DNA of 64,000 nucleotides from Hirudo medicinalis (lineage: Eukaryota > Annelida > Clitellata > Hirudinida > Hirudinidae). Positions 36,711-49,076 of this stretch are shown here, in pieces. The stretch lies in assembly GCA_011800805.1 (NCBI GenBank), contig MPNW01000081.1, positions 209,945 through 273,944 on the forward strand, written 5' to 3'. How positions within the stretch are numbered: the stretch's first letter is position 1; each line of letters starts with the position of its first letter. The translations under genes were made by a program, and so were the position numbers. The notes under the pieces are model-generated. The model searched no databases. It was not told the origin of the DNA and saw only the letters and a program-made list of their open reading frames with translations.

Positions 36711-37519
36711 TTACTATTATTATTTTCTTTTGTTTTATTTGTTTATTTATTTATAAACTGGAAAAATTTACTTTTAATCATTTAGTGGGTGGAGTTTATT
36801 TTGATGGGAGGAGTTCATTTCGTTATGAATAATGATTACTGCAGATTCGGCGGTTTTACCATAAAATTATTTATAATTTATAGCAGTAATCTTAACATTA
36901 TAAACAATAATTTATTCTGAAATTTTCAGAATTAAATTTGTAAAATTTTAACCATTTAATATATATTTTGTTATATATATACATTATTACAATATGTGGG
37001 CGTGGATCACTCCATCTACCGTAACCCATTACATCTCGTAGCTCATGTCGACGGTGAGTCGTCGGCTGGTCTGCTAATAATGCAATGTTTCTCAATGTTG
37101 TTAATGCTGCAATGTTAGTGTTGTTTCTCGGTTTGACATTGTCGCACATAGGAATAAAAAACACGAATAATTCGGTTATTGAATGATTGTAAGTGTATTA
37201 CTTCGTTGTCGAGCTCTCTGGGATCATGAGATTATTACATCGATACGCGATAAACAACAAGGTACGTGATAACATTCGTTCTCGCGATCGTTAGGTGTTT
37301 TGGTAGCTTGATGATTCGACGGATGTCAACAACACTGTCATCTCGCATCCGGCTGGTCAGGATATCTATCTGTTGATCTATAATTTGTAACCCACGCCAA
37401 GTTCGTTCCAATGCTTACAATGAGTTCAACAGCAACAAAGACCAGGTCATTCGGCGCCAAGTCTCTGTGAAACTCCTATTAAATGGACGCTTTACTGTTT
37501 ACGAGGCCGCTCCTATCCA

Positions 37520-37625
37520 GGACAGCCTGCGACTTTTTTTTCGTAACCTAAACGAATAACTCATGAATAATTAATATCAACGCTGAAACATGATTGGTCG
37601 AAGGGGGAAATTCCATTGTTGAGGT
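37520..37625. repeat. Left arm of an inverted repeat around the assembly gap
   Basis: The segment with ttttcgtaacctaaacgaat, ataattaatatcaacgctga and aacatgattggtcgaag is repeated in reverse complement at 39165-39275 with few mismatches. The two arms enclose about 1.5 kb including the gap, as in a foldback or TIR element. Confidence 0.8.
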
Positions 37626-37830
37626 AATGAGAAACTCCTACCACGGAGCGTACCGACAGGGAATCGTCAGGAGTGCCCCCGAACGTTTCGGCCCAAACTC
37701 CTTACGTTCTCGGGGGGTGGGCCACACCCGCTGATCAGGCGGGTGTCCCTGTCGATTGTTACCCTACTTAAACCAACACTACATCTACATCTACTACACT
37801 CATTTCATTATATGGTTATCGACTAAAGAC

Positions 37831-38010
37831 GGCGACCTTTGCACATCGATACCATATAATGCAACCTGAGCGTTATAATTTCTTTGAAGCGGCCGCCTTC
37901 ACTTTGAAAATTACGCTCACCGGCAGCGCGCATATATCGCAATAAACACTCATTCGCGTTTCACGTCATTTTGCGAATGCGCGCGCCATCTCTTCAACCA
38001 AAACGCAATC
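37831..38010. repeat. Interspersed repeat, second copy at 41076-41345
   Basis: Text such as cctttgcacatcgataccat, ttctttgaagcggccgcctt and aaaattacgctcaccggc recurs at 41076-41165 as a diverged copy, and the part with cactcattcgcgttt recurs near 41290. It lies just downstream (minus sense) of the retroelement coding tail at 38020-38239, so it is probably that element's 3' UTR. Confidence 0.7.
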
Positions 38011-38019
38011 TCTCCTTTC

Positions 38020-38239
38020 TTAGCAACGCTTACGGCCTCTCATCTCCCAAATCCAGCACGATGACGCCTCCACGGCCTCCGACATTTTTGTCATAGCCTT
38101 AGTTCTCTCCCTGCTCGACAAACCGATTTGAGTGAGGAACGTGTAGGCCGACTTTCCAACTAAACCCCTCACGCCAACTTCAACGGGCATTAACTTTACC
38201 CGAAAGCCGCTATCCTCCAGATCTTTCGCTAAACCAGAG
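38020..38239 (-). mobile_element. C-terminal tail of a retroelement polyprotein
   Basis: Minus-strand frame running from the gap to TAA at 38022-38020. It reads FRVKLMPVEVGVRGLVGKSA, then GLSSRERTKAMTKMSEAVEA and WIWEMRGRKR. This VEVG.RG...S...L..LGL.....KA....SEA.E.AS.W.W..R pattern is typical of the extreme C-terminus of non-LTR retrotransposon proteins of lower animals with a restriction-like nuclease. The rest is in the gap or lost. Confidence 0.6.
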
Positions 38240-38908
38240 NNNNNNNNNNNNNNNNNNNNNNNNNNNNNNNNNNNNNNNNNNNNNNNNNNNNNNNNNNNNN
38301 NNNNNNNNNNNNNNNNNNNNNNNNNNNNNNNNNNNNNNNNNNNNNNNNNNNNNNNNNNNNNNNNNNNNNNNNNNNNNNNNNNNNNNNNNNNNNNNNNNNN
38401 NNNNNNNNNNNNNNNNNNNNNNNNNNNNNNNNNNNNNNNNNNNNNNNNNNNNNNNNNNNNNNNNNNNNNNNNNNNNNNNNNNNNNNNNNNNNNNNNNNNN
38501 NNNNNNNNNNNNNNNNNNNNNNNNNNNNNNNNNNNNNNNNNNNNNNNNNNNNNNNNNNNNNNNNNNNNNNNNNNNNNNNNNNNNNNNNNNNNNNNNNNNN
38601 NNNNNNNNNNNNNNNNNNNNNNNNNNNNNNNNNNNNNNNNNNNNNNNNNNNNNNNNNNNNNNNNNNNNNNNNNNNNNNNNNNNNNNNNNNNNNNNNNNNN
38701 NNNNNNNNNNNNNNNNNNNNNNNNNNNNNNNNNNNNNNNNNNNNNNNNNNNNNNNNNNNNNNNNNNNNNNNNNNNNNNNNNNNNNNNNNNNNNNNNNNNN
38801 NNNNNNNNNNNNNNNNNNNNNNNNNNNNNNNNNNNNNNNNNNNNNNNNNNNNNNNNNNNNNNNNNNNNNNNNNNNNNNNNNNNNNNNNNNNNNNNNNNNN
38901 NNNNNNNN
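38240..38908. other. Assembly gap (N x 669)
   Basis: Unsequenced or unassembled bases inside a transposon-rich, inverted-repeat-flanked region; true length unknown. The open frame translating through the Ns is not meaningful. Confidence 1.
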
Positions 38909-39164
38909 GCTTTCAGTTATTGCAATAAAGTTTTCATCTGTGCTTTCTTGACAACTTAGTGAAGCCACTATGGATTGCATTTCAGTGTTCAATGTCTCTA
39001 CATGCTGTTTTATTGCTGGAAACTGAACTTCCACTAGACCATAAGCTTTGTGGAAAAGCTGGTAGTACAGCCTGAAAGCAAAACATTATATGCTGAAAAT
39101 ATGCTTAAGAGTTTTGCCGCGTCTCCTCTTCGACCAATCATGTTTCAGCACTCTACTCTTGCGT

Positions 39165-39275
39165 CTCAACAATGGAATTTCTCCCTTCCGACCAATCATG
39201 TTTCAGCGTTGATATTAATTATTCATGAGTTATTCGTTCAGGTTACGAAAAAAAAGTGGCGGACAGCCTATGCGA
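39165..39275. repeat. Right arm of the inverted repeat
   Basis: Reverse complement of 37520-37625 (shared ataattaatatcaacgctga and cgtaacct-aacgaataact on the minus strand). A partial extra copy of the aatcatgtttcagc block lies at 39135-39150. Confidence 0.8.
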
Positions 39276-39284
39276 TGGAGCCCC

Positions 39285-39694
39285 AGACATTTTTGTCTTG
39301 ACCAAAACTTGGATAACTTTTGGTGGTCCTAGCTGAATCACAAACACCCTCGCTCCAGATGGCTTTATCAACATCGAGGCTTCTCCACCAACAAGCGAGG
39401 GGTCAGCAACGCGGTCATCCATGGGCAGGAGATAAACTCAAAATAGAGTGGTTTCTTGTTCAGCATGTCACCTCCCCAACTCACTCCCATGGTCATATGT
39501 TTGATCTCATCACATCATCATCCTACAATCTCTTCTCCAACATAATCATAAATAAAGTGACTTACTCCGATCATCTCATATCATCCAACATCTCAGCAGA
39601 GGTACCTCAATCTGGGTCATTCATCACCGTTGCCTCAGCAGCATCAACTGGGACATCTTCAACGACTATGCTACTCTCCTCAATAGAAAGCTAG
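39285..39694 (+). pseudogene. LINE apurinic-endonuclease domain remnant
   Basis: Two frames give pieces in family order: LTKTWITFG and NTLAPDGFINIEASPP (about 39295-39395), then LVQHVTSPTHSHGHMFDLI and YSDHLISSN (about 39450-39590). LTETW, LAPPGF, QHV..PTHSHGH.LDLI and SDH are signatures of the endonuclease/exonuclease/phosphatase domain of jockey/CR1/RTE-type LINEs. Frameshifts and stops show it is dead. Confidence 0.75.
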
Positions 39695-40377
39695 AGATCC
39701 TCCCCTACAGACACATACCCATCAAGAATATATTTACTTTATCAATTATTTTGAATTTCCGAAAAAAATTTCCGAACAATCAGTTTTATTCAAGTTTGGA
39801 AATAGTTTTGTTCCAAACTTTCGAAAACCGATCTTTCGAGTATGTACATAAGGGAACGGAAGAAAGTCCCATGCTTAGTGTCTTGTACCGGTCTGGTACT
39901 CGCTGTTCTTTGCTCCTTCCTTGTTCTCAGTCAATCTGGGTTAGGTAAATATGATTTATTAAGATAATATATAAAATAAAATTGTGAAATTCATTGACAT
40001 TAATGAACTAGAGATCCGGGAGCTATAGGCTCACACTTTGAGCTCATCCATTTGTATTCATGCTCTTCCTTGGTTTTCAAATCAGTGGCAAATATGATAA
40101 TTGGAGACTTTGTGACTGCTTATGAAACCAAGTGAAGCAGCCATCACGTAGTATCATAGCTTCTCCTTCATCTTCAGCTTTTCCCATGTAATTCAATCTG
40201 CACACCAACTCCAAATGTAAGTATCTGTGGTCTATTTGAGCTTCTCCTGATCTGGACTCAGCAATAGATACGTCCCTCCATAAATAAACTGACACTCTCC
40301 TGTTTTAATTTATTGAGAATATATTATCACCGCCTGAGCAGAGGGTTTACATGAAAGCAATAGCCATTGGTCTGCAA

Positions 40378-40614
40378 TCATTCCCCTCTCTGTTGCACAG
40401 CCTTTCTGGCAATCCTCAGAACCAAGCTATCAACAAAATTCAGAGTCGTATAGGTGAATGACTTCAGAGCCTTGTTGTTAAGGCTGTCATAAACGTTGAT
40501 GTTGTTTGTTTCTGCCCCCATGCTGGATATAGTGATCAAGTGATTTCTATTTAATATTTGCACAAAATCTTTCATTGGGGCTTCTGCATGAAATTCATGA
40601 GGCAGATGATCCAA
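40378..40614 (-). pseudogene. Transposon-associated protease-like fragment (weak)
   Basis: Frame reads FVQILNRNHLITISSMG then NNINVYDSLNNKAL. This recalls the ...QIL...HW.T.S......V.VYDSL pattern found in mobile-element proteins with a C48-like cysteine protease fold; the usual NHW is NHL here. No start, no partner domain. Calling it a gene fragment is an inference. Confidence 0.35.
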
Positions 40615-41751
40615 ACTAATTATATCACAGCTGTAATCAGCTAATTATATCAACATCGTAAAAATTGAAGGATATTTTAACTTAAGCAGATTTTCAAGCC
40701 CTGTTTACATAACTGGAGGCAAACCACTCTGACCATATTTGCCAATGGTGATGTCTAAAAAATTAAATGTTTATAGAATACAAAGTAGGTTTAAAAAAAT
40801 AGTTTCACAGGTATCACAAACCTTCCTTTTCAAGCTGTTTACTAGCTCTTTTCATCTTTTTAGCTTACCTTTTTTTGCCTTTCGAATTTCCCCATGTTAA
40901 CAAGTAATGAGTACATGCATTATACTGTTGCCACCTTCTCAATTTCCTTTACAATCTTTTTCCTTGTCACATAGTGACCCTAGTTGGTTTTTATTTTGTC
41001 CTGTGCAAGTTTACTGCAAATTATGGGCATATTTGAATTTAAAGAAAATGCCTTTTAACATGGAATGTCTGGTGACATTTGCACATTGATGCCACACAAT
41101 GCAAACTGAGCATTATGTTTTCTTTGAAGCAGTCGCCTTCGCTTTAAAAATTACGCTCACCAGCTGCAAGCAGCTATTGCATTATTAATTATAACAATAA
41201 TATTTCATTTGTATGGTGCCATAAGCATAGCATCAGAGGTGCCTTGGTTCTCGGTTTAGTGCCATCTCGAATAGATGGATTTTCAACTGACACTCACTCA
41301 TGTTTTATCATTTGCGACTGCCTGCGCCATAACTTCAAACCGCACGTCTTTCTATCATTACCTTGATTTTAGGTTATGGAGGGTCTTCCGCGAGGCCGGA
41401 AACTTGAACACACTCAGAACTGTGGTATTGATTCCAGTCTGGTAAAGCTGTTTCTCCACCTTCCCCTCGCATTTTAGCCTGAAACTCTACCACACTTACA
41501 CCTGCTCACTGGTATGCCATTATCAAATCCTACTCCAGAAATTGTATGTCCATTGGAATGCTGGTCATTTAACATTGGTGGGTTCATTATTCTCCCCCTC
41601 TTTTTGGCAGGGACTCAAGGGGAATATTCCTTTTGTAGTCGTGGCAATAGAAGTACATTGCGACGGGTTGCTAGCCCGATCGCGAAACTCATCTCTCCAT
41701 GCCTTCACCCACATATATTTCAACAAAATGAAGGTCACAAATGACCACTAA

Positions 41752-44700
41752 CACAAATTGTAGTGATATAGGCTATTGTTAGATGTAGAGTGATGCAATG
41801 AGTAAAGTTGAAATCATTTAATTGTAAGATATTTGCTAAGATTGGTGGAAGCTAGGCAACATTGGAATCATGCTAGAGTTGTGGAGCTGATGATTTTGGG
41901 GGGGAAGTTCCAGGGTTTGACAATTCTATGAATTAAGAATTACCTTTGAAAATTTCTTTTTCCAATTGGTTTTGCCATATGGAAACTATCTCATCTTATT
42001 GATTTTCAGCCATTTGTTTATTGCCTTTATACTCTTTATGAGATAACAAAAAAGAGTAGTGTATAATAAGATATTCATTTTATGTGTGAAAGCTGTATAA
42101 TTCAAGTCAAACATGCAATTTTATCTAATTATTCACTGTTTATTACTATGATGTAAGAGGGATGATAAAAAAATAAGACAAATTAACCTAAAGGTAAAAT
42201 TTTAGGAATATCATTCCTTTCAAAATATAGAAATTCCCTGAAGGACGGTAAAAACATTCAAAGACCCCAATGTTATTTGTGCCGGTTGTATTGTGCATAA
42301 CATTCAACTGGCTTTAAAAACTGGAATTTCTCACAGAAACCAGTTGTCAGTGCATGTGTCATTTAAAGTGGTTTGCCATTTTAAGTATTCTTCTGCAATT
42401 GACAGATTTATTGACATATAAAAAGAGTTACCAAGCACATATGTTTATTCAAGATGGAACTGAACATTCAATATTCAATATGCTGAAAATATTGGTGGAA
42501 CAAAAATGGGCAATTATTGTCTATGCCTCTGAGTCAGAGGAACTTCACTTACAATCAGTTAAACAGTGGAAAATATCTTAATTCTATATACTTGAGTCTA
42601 TTCACTTTTGATTATTCTATGCTATGAGAAGGATGATAAAAGTGGGGCAGATTAACCTACTACGTCAAATCACCATCATTTAAAATAAAACAAACCTATT
42701 TTGAGATCATGAAGTTTCTGAATTTGCACATCAATTATTGTGATTAGTTAATATTTATTGCAAAAACTTTTTAATTTATGGATAGTTGTTAAAAAATCAA
42801 CCAAGTATCATCATATTATCACCTATCATGAGAACAATGACATAAATGACAGTAGAGATATGATTTTGGAGTTGGCAGCTGGGTCTTTCTGTTTGGATAT
42901 GATGATGGTTATTATTATAAATATTGAATATTCAATTATTTGACCACTTAATTGAACTTAATTAGGCCTTTACAATGCTTATATTGATCAAATGTATCAA
43001 TTGATATTTGATTGTACTAATAGATTAAACTTTCATTACAAATTAAACATAAGTCTAATAAAGCTTCGTTATTAGGTAAAGTATAATAATCATAATCACA
43101 ATTAGTAAGTAATGTTAATGTGTTAATTCTTGATCAATTAGCTACCAAAAATTGATTTTATTGTAATCTTAACTGCCTTTAAATACTTAGGCCATCATCA
43201 CTTTTCAAGAACAGGGCAGTGATGTTGAAGATAATGTCACCAAGTTCTCTTGGGGTTTGTGACAAGTTCATGGAATTTGTTGTTGTAGAATATTGAGGAT
43301 AAGTCATAAGGAATTATGGGAGAGAAATAAGCCACTTATTATCGTAGTCATCATTACTGTCGACAATTTTTTTATCATATTAATGATACTATCAATAGGT
43401 AGGATACATTTATTTTTTATGCATTGAAAGGAGAATGGCAATGATAAAATCAAATCTGTTTCTAATTCATTATTCACCTTTTTCAGCTTCTGCCTGACAT
43501 ACTTGATTCCATTAACAAGGGTGTTGCTTCCAATGAGGAATGAAAAATAATCTTATGGCTCCTTGTCGGACATCTCTGAAGATCAAATATGGTCAACGTG
43601 GATTAAATTATCATAGCTTGCATTGGCATTGTTTGATAATGCTAATTGAATGCCATGTTTAGCCACTTGTAATTGCAGTGCCCATAAAAAGCTACTAGGT
43701 AAATATCTGCATATTAACATTTTACCATTGTTGCACCATCCTCATGTTTCAGTCCTAATTGGAGTAGTTCCACTTTTGAGCAGAGCTTAGTGGCCATCAG
43801 TAATTGTTCCTTCTTTCCTTGACTTTTCCTCCAGTGCACTGATGCACTTTTCGACAGAAATTATTTTTACGTGCTGTGTGTGCATCTTGCGAATATAAAG
43901 TTGGTTTTGATTCTGTTATTACATTTTCAGAACTGAAGTTTTATTTATTGTTGTCATTATCAATCACAATAACATGAGTTGTAAATGTGTCGCTTTGTTG
44001 CATATTGAGATGTTGCATGGTAAATATTTTTCACATTGAAACTTTCAATTCCAGTTTTGAAGTGATTTTTGAATTCATTTGAAGTTCAATGAGACAATTG
44101 ATTGATAATAAATCATTTGTTTTATTTTCAGTAGAAATATTTCATTTTATCATACGCTGGTTCATGCCATCAGAAAAAGGTGTAATGTATGCCAGCGAGA
44201 CAGACTAATATCTTCCATTTTTGAAAATTTTGGGAAGGATTAGGTCAATTTCTATCGTTTGTTGCAGGAATGTGATCTTGCGTAAACAAAGCCAGTTGGC
44301 CAATGTCGGAGGTGGAATTAGCAGAAGTGATTAGTGAGCATTGAGTTAAAATAATTTTAACATAATGATGTTATTTAAAATAATTTCAATTATTTATTGA
44401 GATACTTTTAAATGATGTGTAATTAAAATTATATGATAAGATTAATAATAGTAGATCAAATTAATAGCCATAGTAAAGTGCTACAAAATGTTTTTGCCAC
44501 ATTGATGAAACTCCGGTCGCGTTATGTAAACAAAACCAGCTGATAATGATTCAGAGTTTGATTAGAGTGGCTTAAGTTCAAACAGAACGTTCACTTTAAT
44601 GTTGAAGACAGCTTTCTTTTAGAGAAAAGTTGAAGGCAGAGTGAAACCCGGCTGGAGCAGTGTTGGTCGAAGGAGGAATCCGTTGCAGATATGCGGACCA

Positions 44701-45581
44701 ACAACGTCTATGTGCCTGCTATCGCACTTTAGGCAGATAATTTGACGAGGGAGACTCTAGCTGCCAGAGACGTGGTTAGGGGTTTCGGCACCCTAAGCAA
44801 AACTGAATTTGGCGCCCTCCTCCCGCTCAACATTGATTTGGCCAGCCCCTCAAGCACAGCACCACACAAGCATTAAATAATTACCTTGTTGCTAAGACAT
44901 ATCCCACATTTCTCCAATTACAAACATTTATTGAAAAGTTGTTGCACATCACCAACATGACTTGGTTTAATGTGTTTATTTGTTTAGCCAATCTTTAGTC
45001 TCCATAAGCCACTATAAATAAATGTTAAGTTAACTTTGTGCAGTAATGACTACCAAATGCATTGATCCAGCATGGCCTTCTACAAATATTCATGAAATTA
45101 AATTCCTAAAAAAATTCTAAAATGATTTAATTTATTAGCTACAATTTAATACTGAACATAAATTAACTGGGTTAGGGTGATGAATTGTACTTTAGAAGAA
45201 TCAAAAGTTTGATGATTCCTAGTTCAGGTGTATTAGTCGAGCCCATATGTAAGGCCCAAAGTTGCAAAATTTATAGCAACATAACCAACTTAACATTAAA
45301 TGTTCTACAAATGCATGAAGACAAGATTGGAAATGCTTGTTAGGAAATGATACGAGTAATGCTGAGAATGTCATGTAGATTGGCTGCTACCTACGAAGGT
45401 ATTAAATAGCAGCTTGCTAAATGAAAATCACAAACATATCACACCAAAATGCTGGTATCAGCCATGATGAGCCAGAATAATATTCCAATGTCATAGTTAA
45501 ATCATAATATACAGATACTAATGAGCATTTGTTGCAGCATTTATTTATGGATACAAAAATCACATGAGCAGAATATCTATT
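41752..45581. other. Gene-poor interval
   Basis: No gene recognised. AT-rich with short chance ORFs (for example 42354-42581 plus). 44.6-44.85 kb is more GC-rich with no coding match. Confidence 0.5.
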
Positions 45582-46299
45582 TCAGTTGTCTTCATCACCA
45601 TGATGATGACTGCTGTACCTGAAAAAAGAATCATGAACCCATACTAAATGATAAAGTATTCTGAGTAAAGCTTTAAACAAATTTTATTTAAATTAAAGAT
45701 TTTACCTTGAGTCATTCTGGATGTTTTGCAGCTTAGAAGCAAGGGCCTCACTGAAAGACACTCGATACAAGGGGCTGATATCATTAAGAAGAGCATATAT
45801 TGTTTCATAATATGTAGAGCTTTCATTGGTGGATGTCATGTCATCAAATTTATTGCCAACAACCTGTAAATAAAATTGAAGTAAAAACTTTTAATCACAA
45901 AACATTTCAGCCAAACAAAATTCATGTTAATTTTAGATGCTAAAATGGACATAAAAAATTAACAATTTTATGTATTAAACAACTTATAAACATAAAATTT
46001 GTAATTAAGTAATCTAGCTTATTACATCTGTCCACATACACACTGAATTTCACTTTATAAATAAAAAGTGTACAAATATAACTTATTCACACCCTGAATC
46101 CTAGACCACTGAGTTCAATGCAGTAGTTAGCCTCCTCCTTAGTAGTCAAATTGAGGTAAACATTATGATCTGTCGAAGGAAGAACTGAGGAAAGACCCGC
46201 GTGGACAACTGCGAAAGCAATTTCTTTCACAGCTTCCTGGCCCTCAAACAACATGCCGGATTGCTCCTCATCTTCGAACCGGTGAATCGCACGAGACAT
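45582..46299 (-). CDS. GSKIP: GSK3-beta interaction protein
   Basis: Three exons, all in phase: 46299-46093, 45863-45706 and 45618-45582, giving 133 residues against about 139 in mammals. The N-terminal half has EAVKEIAFAVVHAGL, then NVYLNLTTKEEANYCIELS, the conserved DUF727 core. Exon 2 begins VVGNKFDDM and continues with YYETIYALLNDISPLYRVSF, then ALASKLQNIQ, which in mammals is the GSK3-binding helix. GSKIP is a small cytosolic scaffold that binds and inhibits GSK3-beta and, through an N-terminal helix, anchors PKA regulatory subunit II. The tail ends in HHHGDEDN. The start is the first Met of the exon, with stops upstream. Confidence 0.95.
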
Positions 46300-49076
46300 C
46301 TCCTAACGCGAACACCTTTGTTTATTTCTGGTACTGGTCGATCAATGCATCATTACTTATTTCCAGTTAATTTTGATATATAACATTCAAATCATTTCGA
46401 TTGTTGAGAATAAAATAAATTAAGTTTAATAGATCACTTCAAAACCAGAGTAAAGTTTGTTCAGTCTTAAAAATCGTACTTAAACGTTTTTGACTGATTA
46501 CTTTACCATATAGACCGATCAAGTTTTACAATGCATTCCCCAAAAATCTGAAATTTACAACTTCCTTGCGCTGAAGGTTTTTTAAACTTTCCTCTTCTAG
46601 ATGCCAGGATCGGACGGACGGACAACACCTGTTATGGAAACGTCACCGGTGAGTCGGAGATGAGACATCAGTGAAATTTCAACATAACGCTATCAATAAA
46701 CAAAGTCGCTGACCGGAAACTAAGAGCAGAAACCAACTTAATGACAGATCTTGACCCTTGAAAATCTATGTTCAAGGGCCTCGATAAGGCTGGGCAATAT
46801 GTATATCACACCAGCAGATGATACCAATTAGCAATTGTTACCTTGTCATTATGACTCGTTCCAATTTAGATCTGCCTTTTGTTGAAAGTTCAGAAAAATG
46901 CGAACTCAAGTTCTATAAGAGGCTCACAAGATGATGTGACGCTTACTACTCAATTAATAATGGATATAATTCCATAATTATAATTATATAATAATAACAA
47001 TTACAGTAATAATTATATAATAATATATTCCATGATATATTTATGGTGAAAGGCACAAATGAACCTAGCTCTTCACCAAACATAACGAGGCAGCCCTTCT
47101 TTGATTGCCCTTGCTGAGAGGATCAACTGCCGATCTGCCAATCATACCTACCTCAATTCATTTCGATATGCATCTTTAGGAGTACCATGTATAAGTATGC
47201 AGTCTCATCACATTTTATTTTTCCACATTCTTATATTAACATCACAATCATTCTCCACTTTTGGAGACCATGATTGTAGAATAAGAGAATAAATTTATAT
47301 TTATAAGTATATTTAGTTTTTCAAAGCACCAGGAAATTTTCAAATATTATCAATTAATGAAACATAATTCAAGTTGAGAAAAAAAAACCTTCTAAAAAAT
47401 TTCATATGCAGGTATGGAGTTTTAACAAATAAATATAATAAGCAGAAACAACAACAAAATGTTAATCATAAGTTATATGTACACTCCTAACCTCATGTAG
47501 AATATTTGCTTACATTCAAAAGCAAAGTAATTAGCAAAATAAATCCATTCCAATTTGCATAAAGTAATGTGTTAAGGTGATCATATAAGCACATAACGAT
47601 TTGATTCAACACAGGGTAATGAAGAGGACTTCTCATTGGGGCTATCAGAGCAACATGAGTGTAACACACAGCATAAAATATACAAGTCACCATCCAGCTC
47701 AAACTATAATTTTCCTAAATTCTTCAACTCGAACGACAACTAGCTAACAAGTTGAACACCGGCGAATTTGAAAGAAAATAAAACGGCTCTAATCGAAATG
47801 ACATCTGCAAAGTTCTACCAATAAAATTCAAGTAAATCGAACTGTCAAAAGACAGCATCAAGCAGAAAAACGAACATGCGGCCGCACATTACTGCCAGAA
47901 TCTACATACCTGGAAATAAAAAAAATACAAAACAACAATAAAAACTACAATGATAAACAGATGTTGAAGTGATGTTACTCACCGTGTGGATGATAATGAG
48001 GTGAATATAAGCACAGTCCGACACAGTCACTGAGGACAACACCAACCCTTCTTCTCAAGCACACACAAACCTTGCAACGCACTCACATAATTCCTCGACA
48101 ATCAGAATATGGTGAGATTCACTTTAATTACTTTAAAGCAACGTTTCAAATTAGCAGAAGCTTTCTAAATAATTAAACCAAAAACAATGAGGGATAGGCA
48201 GACCATTATATATATGTATATCATAAGTTTCCAATTAGCAATCGAATGAAAATCAATGAATGGGATATATATGCACATAATAATGTGGCTCACAAATTTC
48301 AACAATATGTAATTTTAAGTTACAATTTTCTCCGTGATTGAAAAGCAATTTCAAAATGAGAACGAAAAATCAACAGGGCTCTTTCACGGCCAAACGTTGG
48401 TTGTCTCCTGGTGCTTTCCTAATTCAGCGACGTGCTGGGCTCCACTGAGGAGCATTTGTCAAGTTTCGACCACTCCACTGCTGGCTGTAAACTGCAGGAG
48501 GCCACAGTGGAAAGTGCCCTGAAATGCATTCATTTGGGATTTTGAGGCATTGCTAAACTTGACGTGAACAACATTGTCGAACATTCAATTCTCGATAGAA
48601 ACAATGCAGAATGCAAAAGAGCTGTAAGTAATGCTTTGTGAGAACCCAAATGATTCAATGATAAATCAAGCACTAAGAATTAATTTAGTAAAATAATTCA
48701 CTATTAATAAACATATTACAATATTAAGGTGCTGTATAATAATTTCCTTTTAATAATTTATTGCACCATTAACACGGTCAAGTTTTAACAAACGTGAGCA
48801 GTGAAGGTTCTACTTTTGACTTATTTGTGCAATGTTTACAACCAAGGCTTGCATCACCACCTTTGGAAATTGATGCATGTAAATGTTCAGCCTCTGATGC
48901 CAATGGCTTCAAACACATTAAATTATATGGCCACTTTCTCACTCACTTCACCATGTAATAACAGTTGAATAAATAAACTAAATTCCAGTGCTCAACCAAA
49001 GTAACGGTTTGTTTATTTAAATAAGCTAAATTGCTATTATTAATGTTAAACTTTGTCATTTTCGATGACAAGAATG
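46300..49076. other. Intergenic
   Basis: Between GSKIP and hnRNP Q/R. No coding sequence recognised; AT-rich, with AT dinucleotide-type tracts near 46970-47030 and 48210-48260. Confidence 0.5.

Noticed and set aside
38210..39034. A 274-codon open frame on the minus strand
   Set aside because: Most of it is the run of Ns in the assembly gap.
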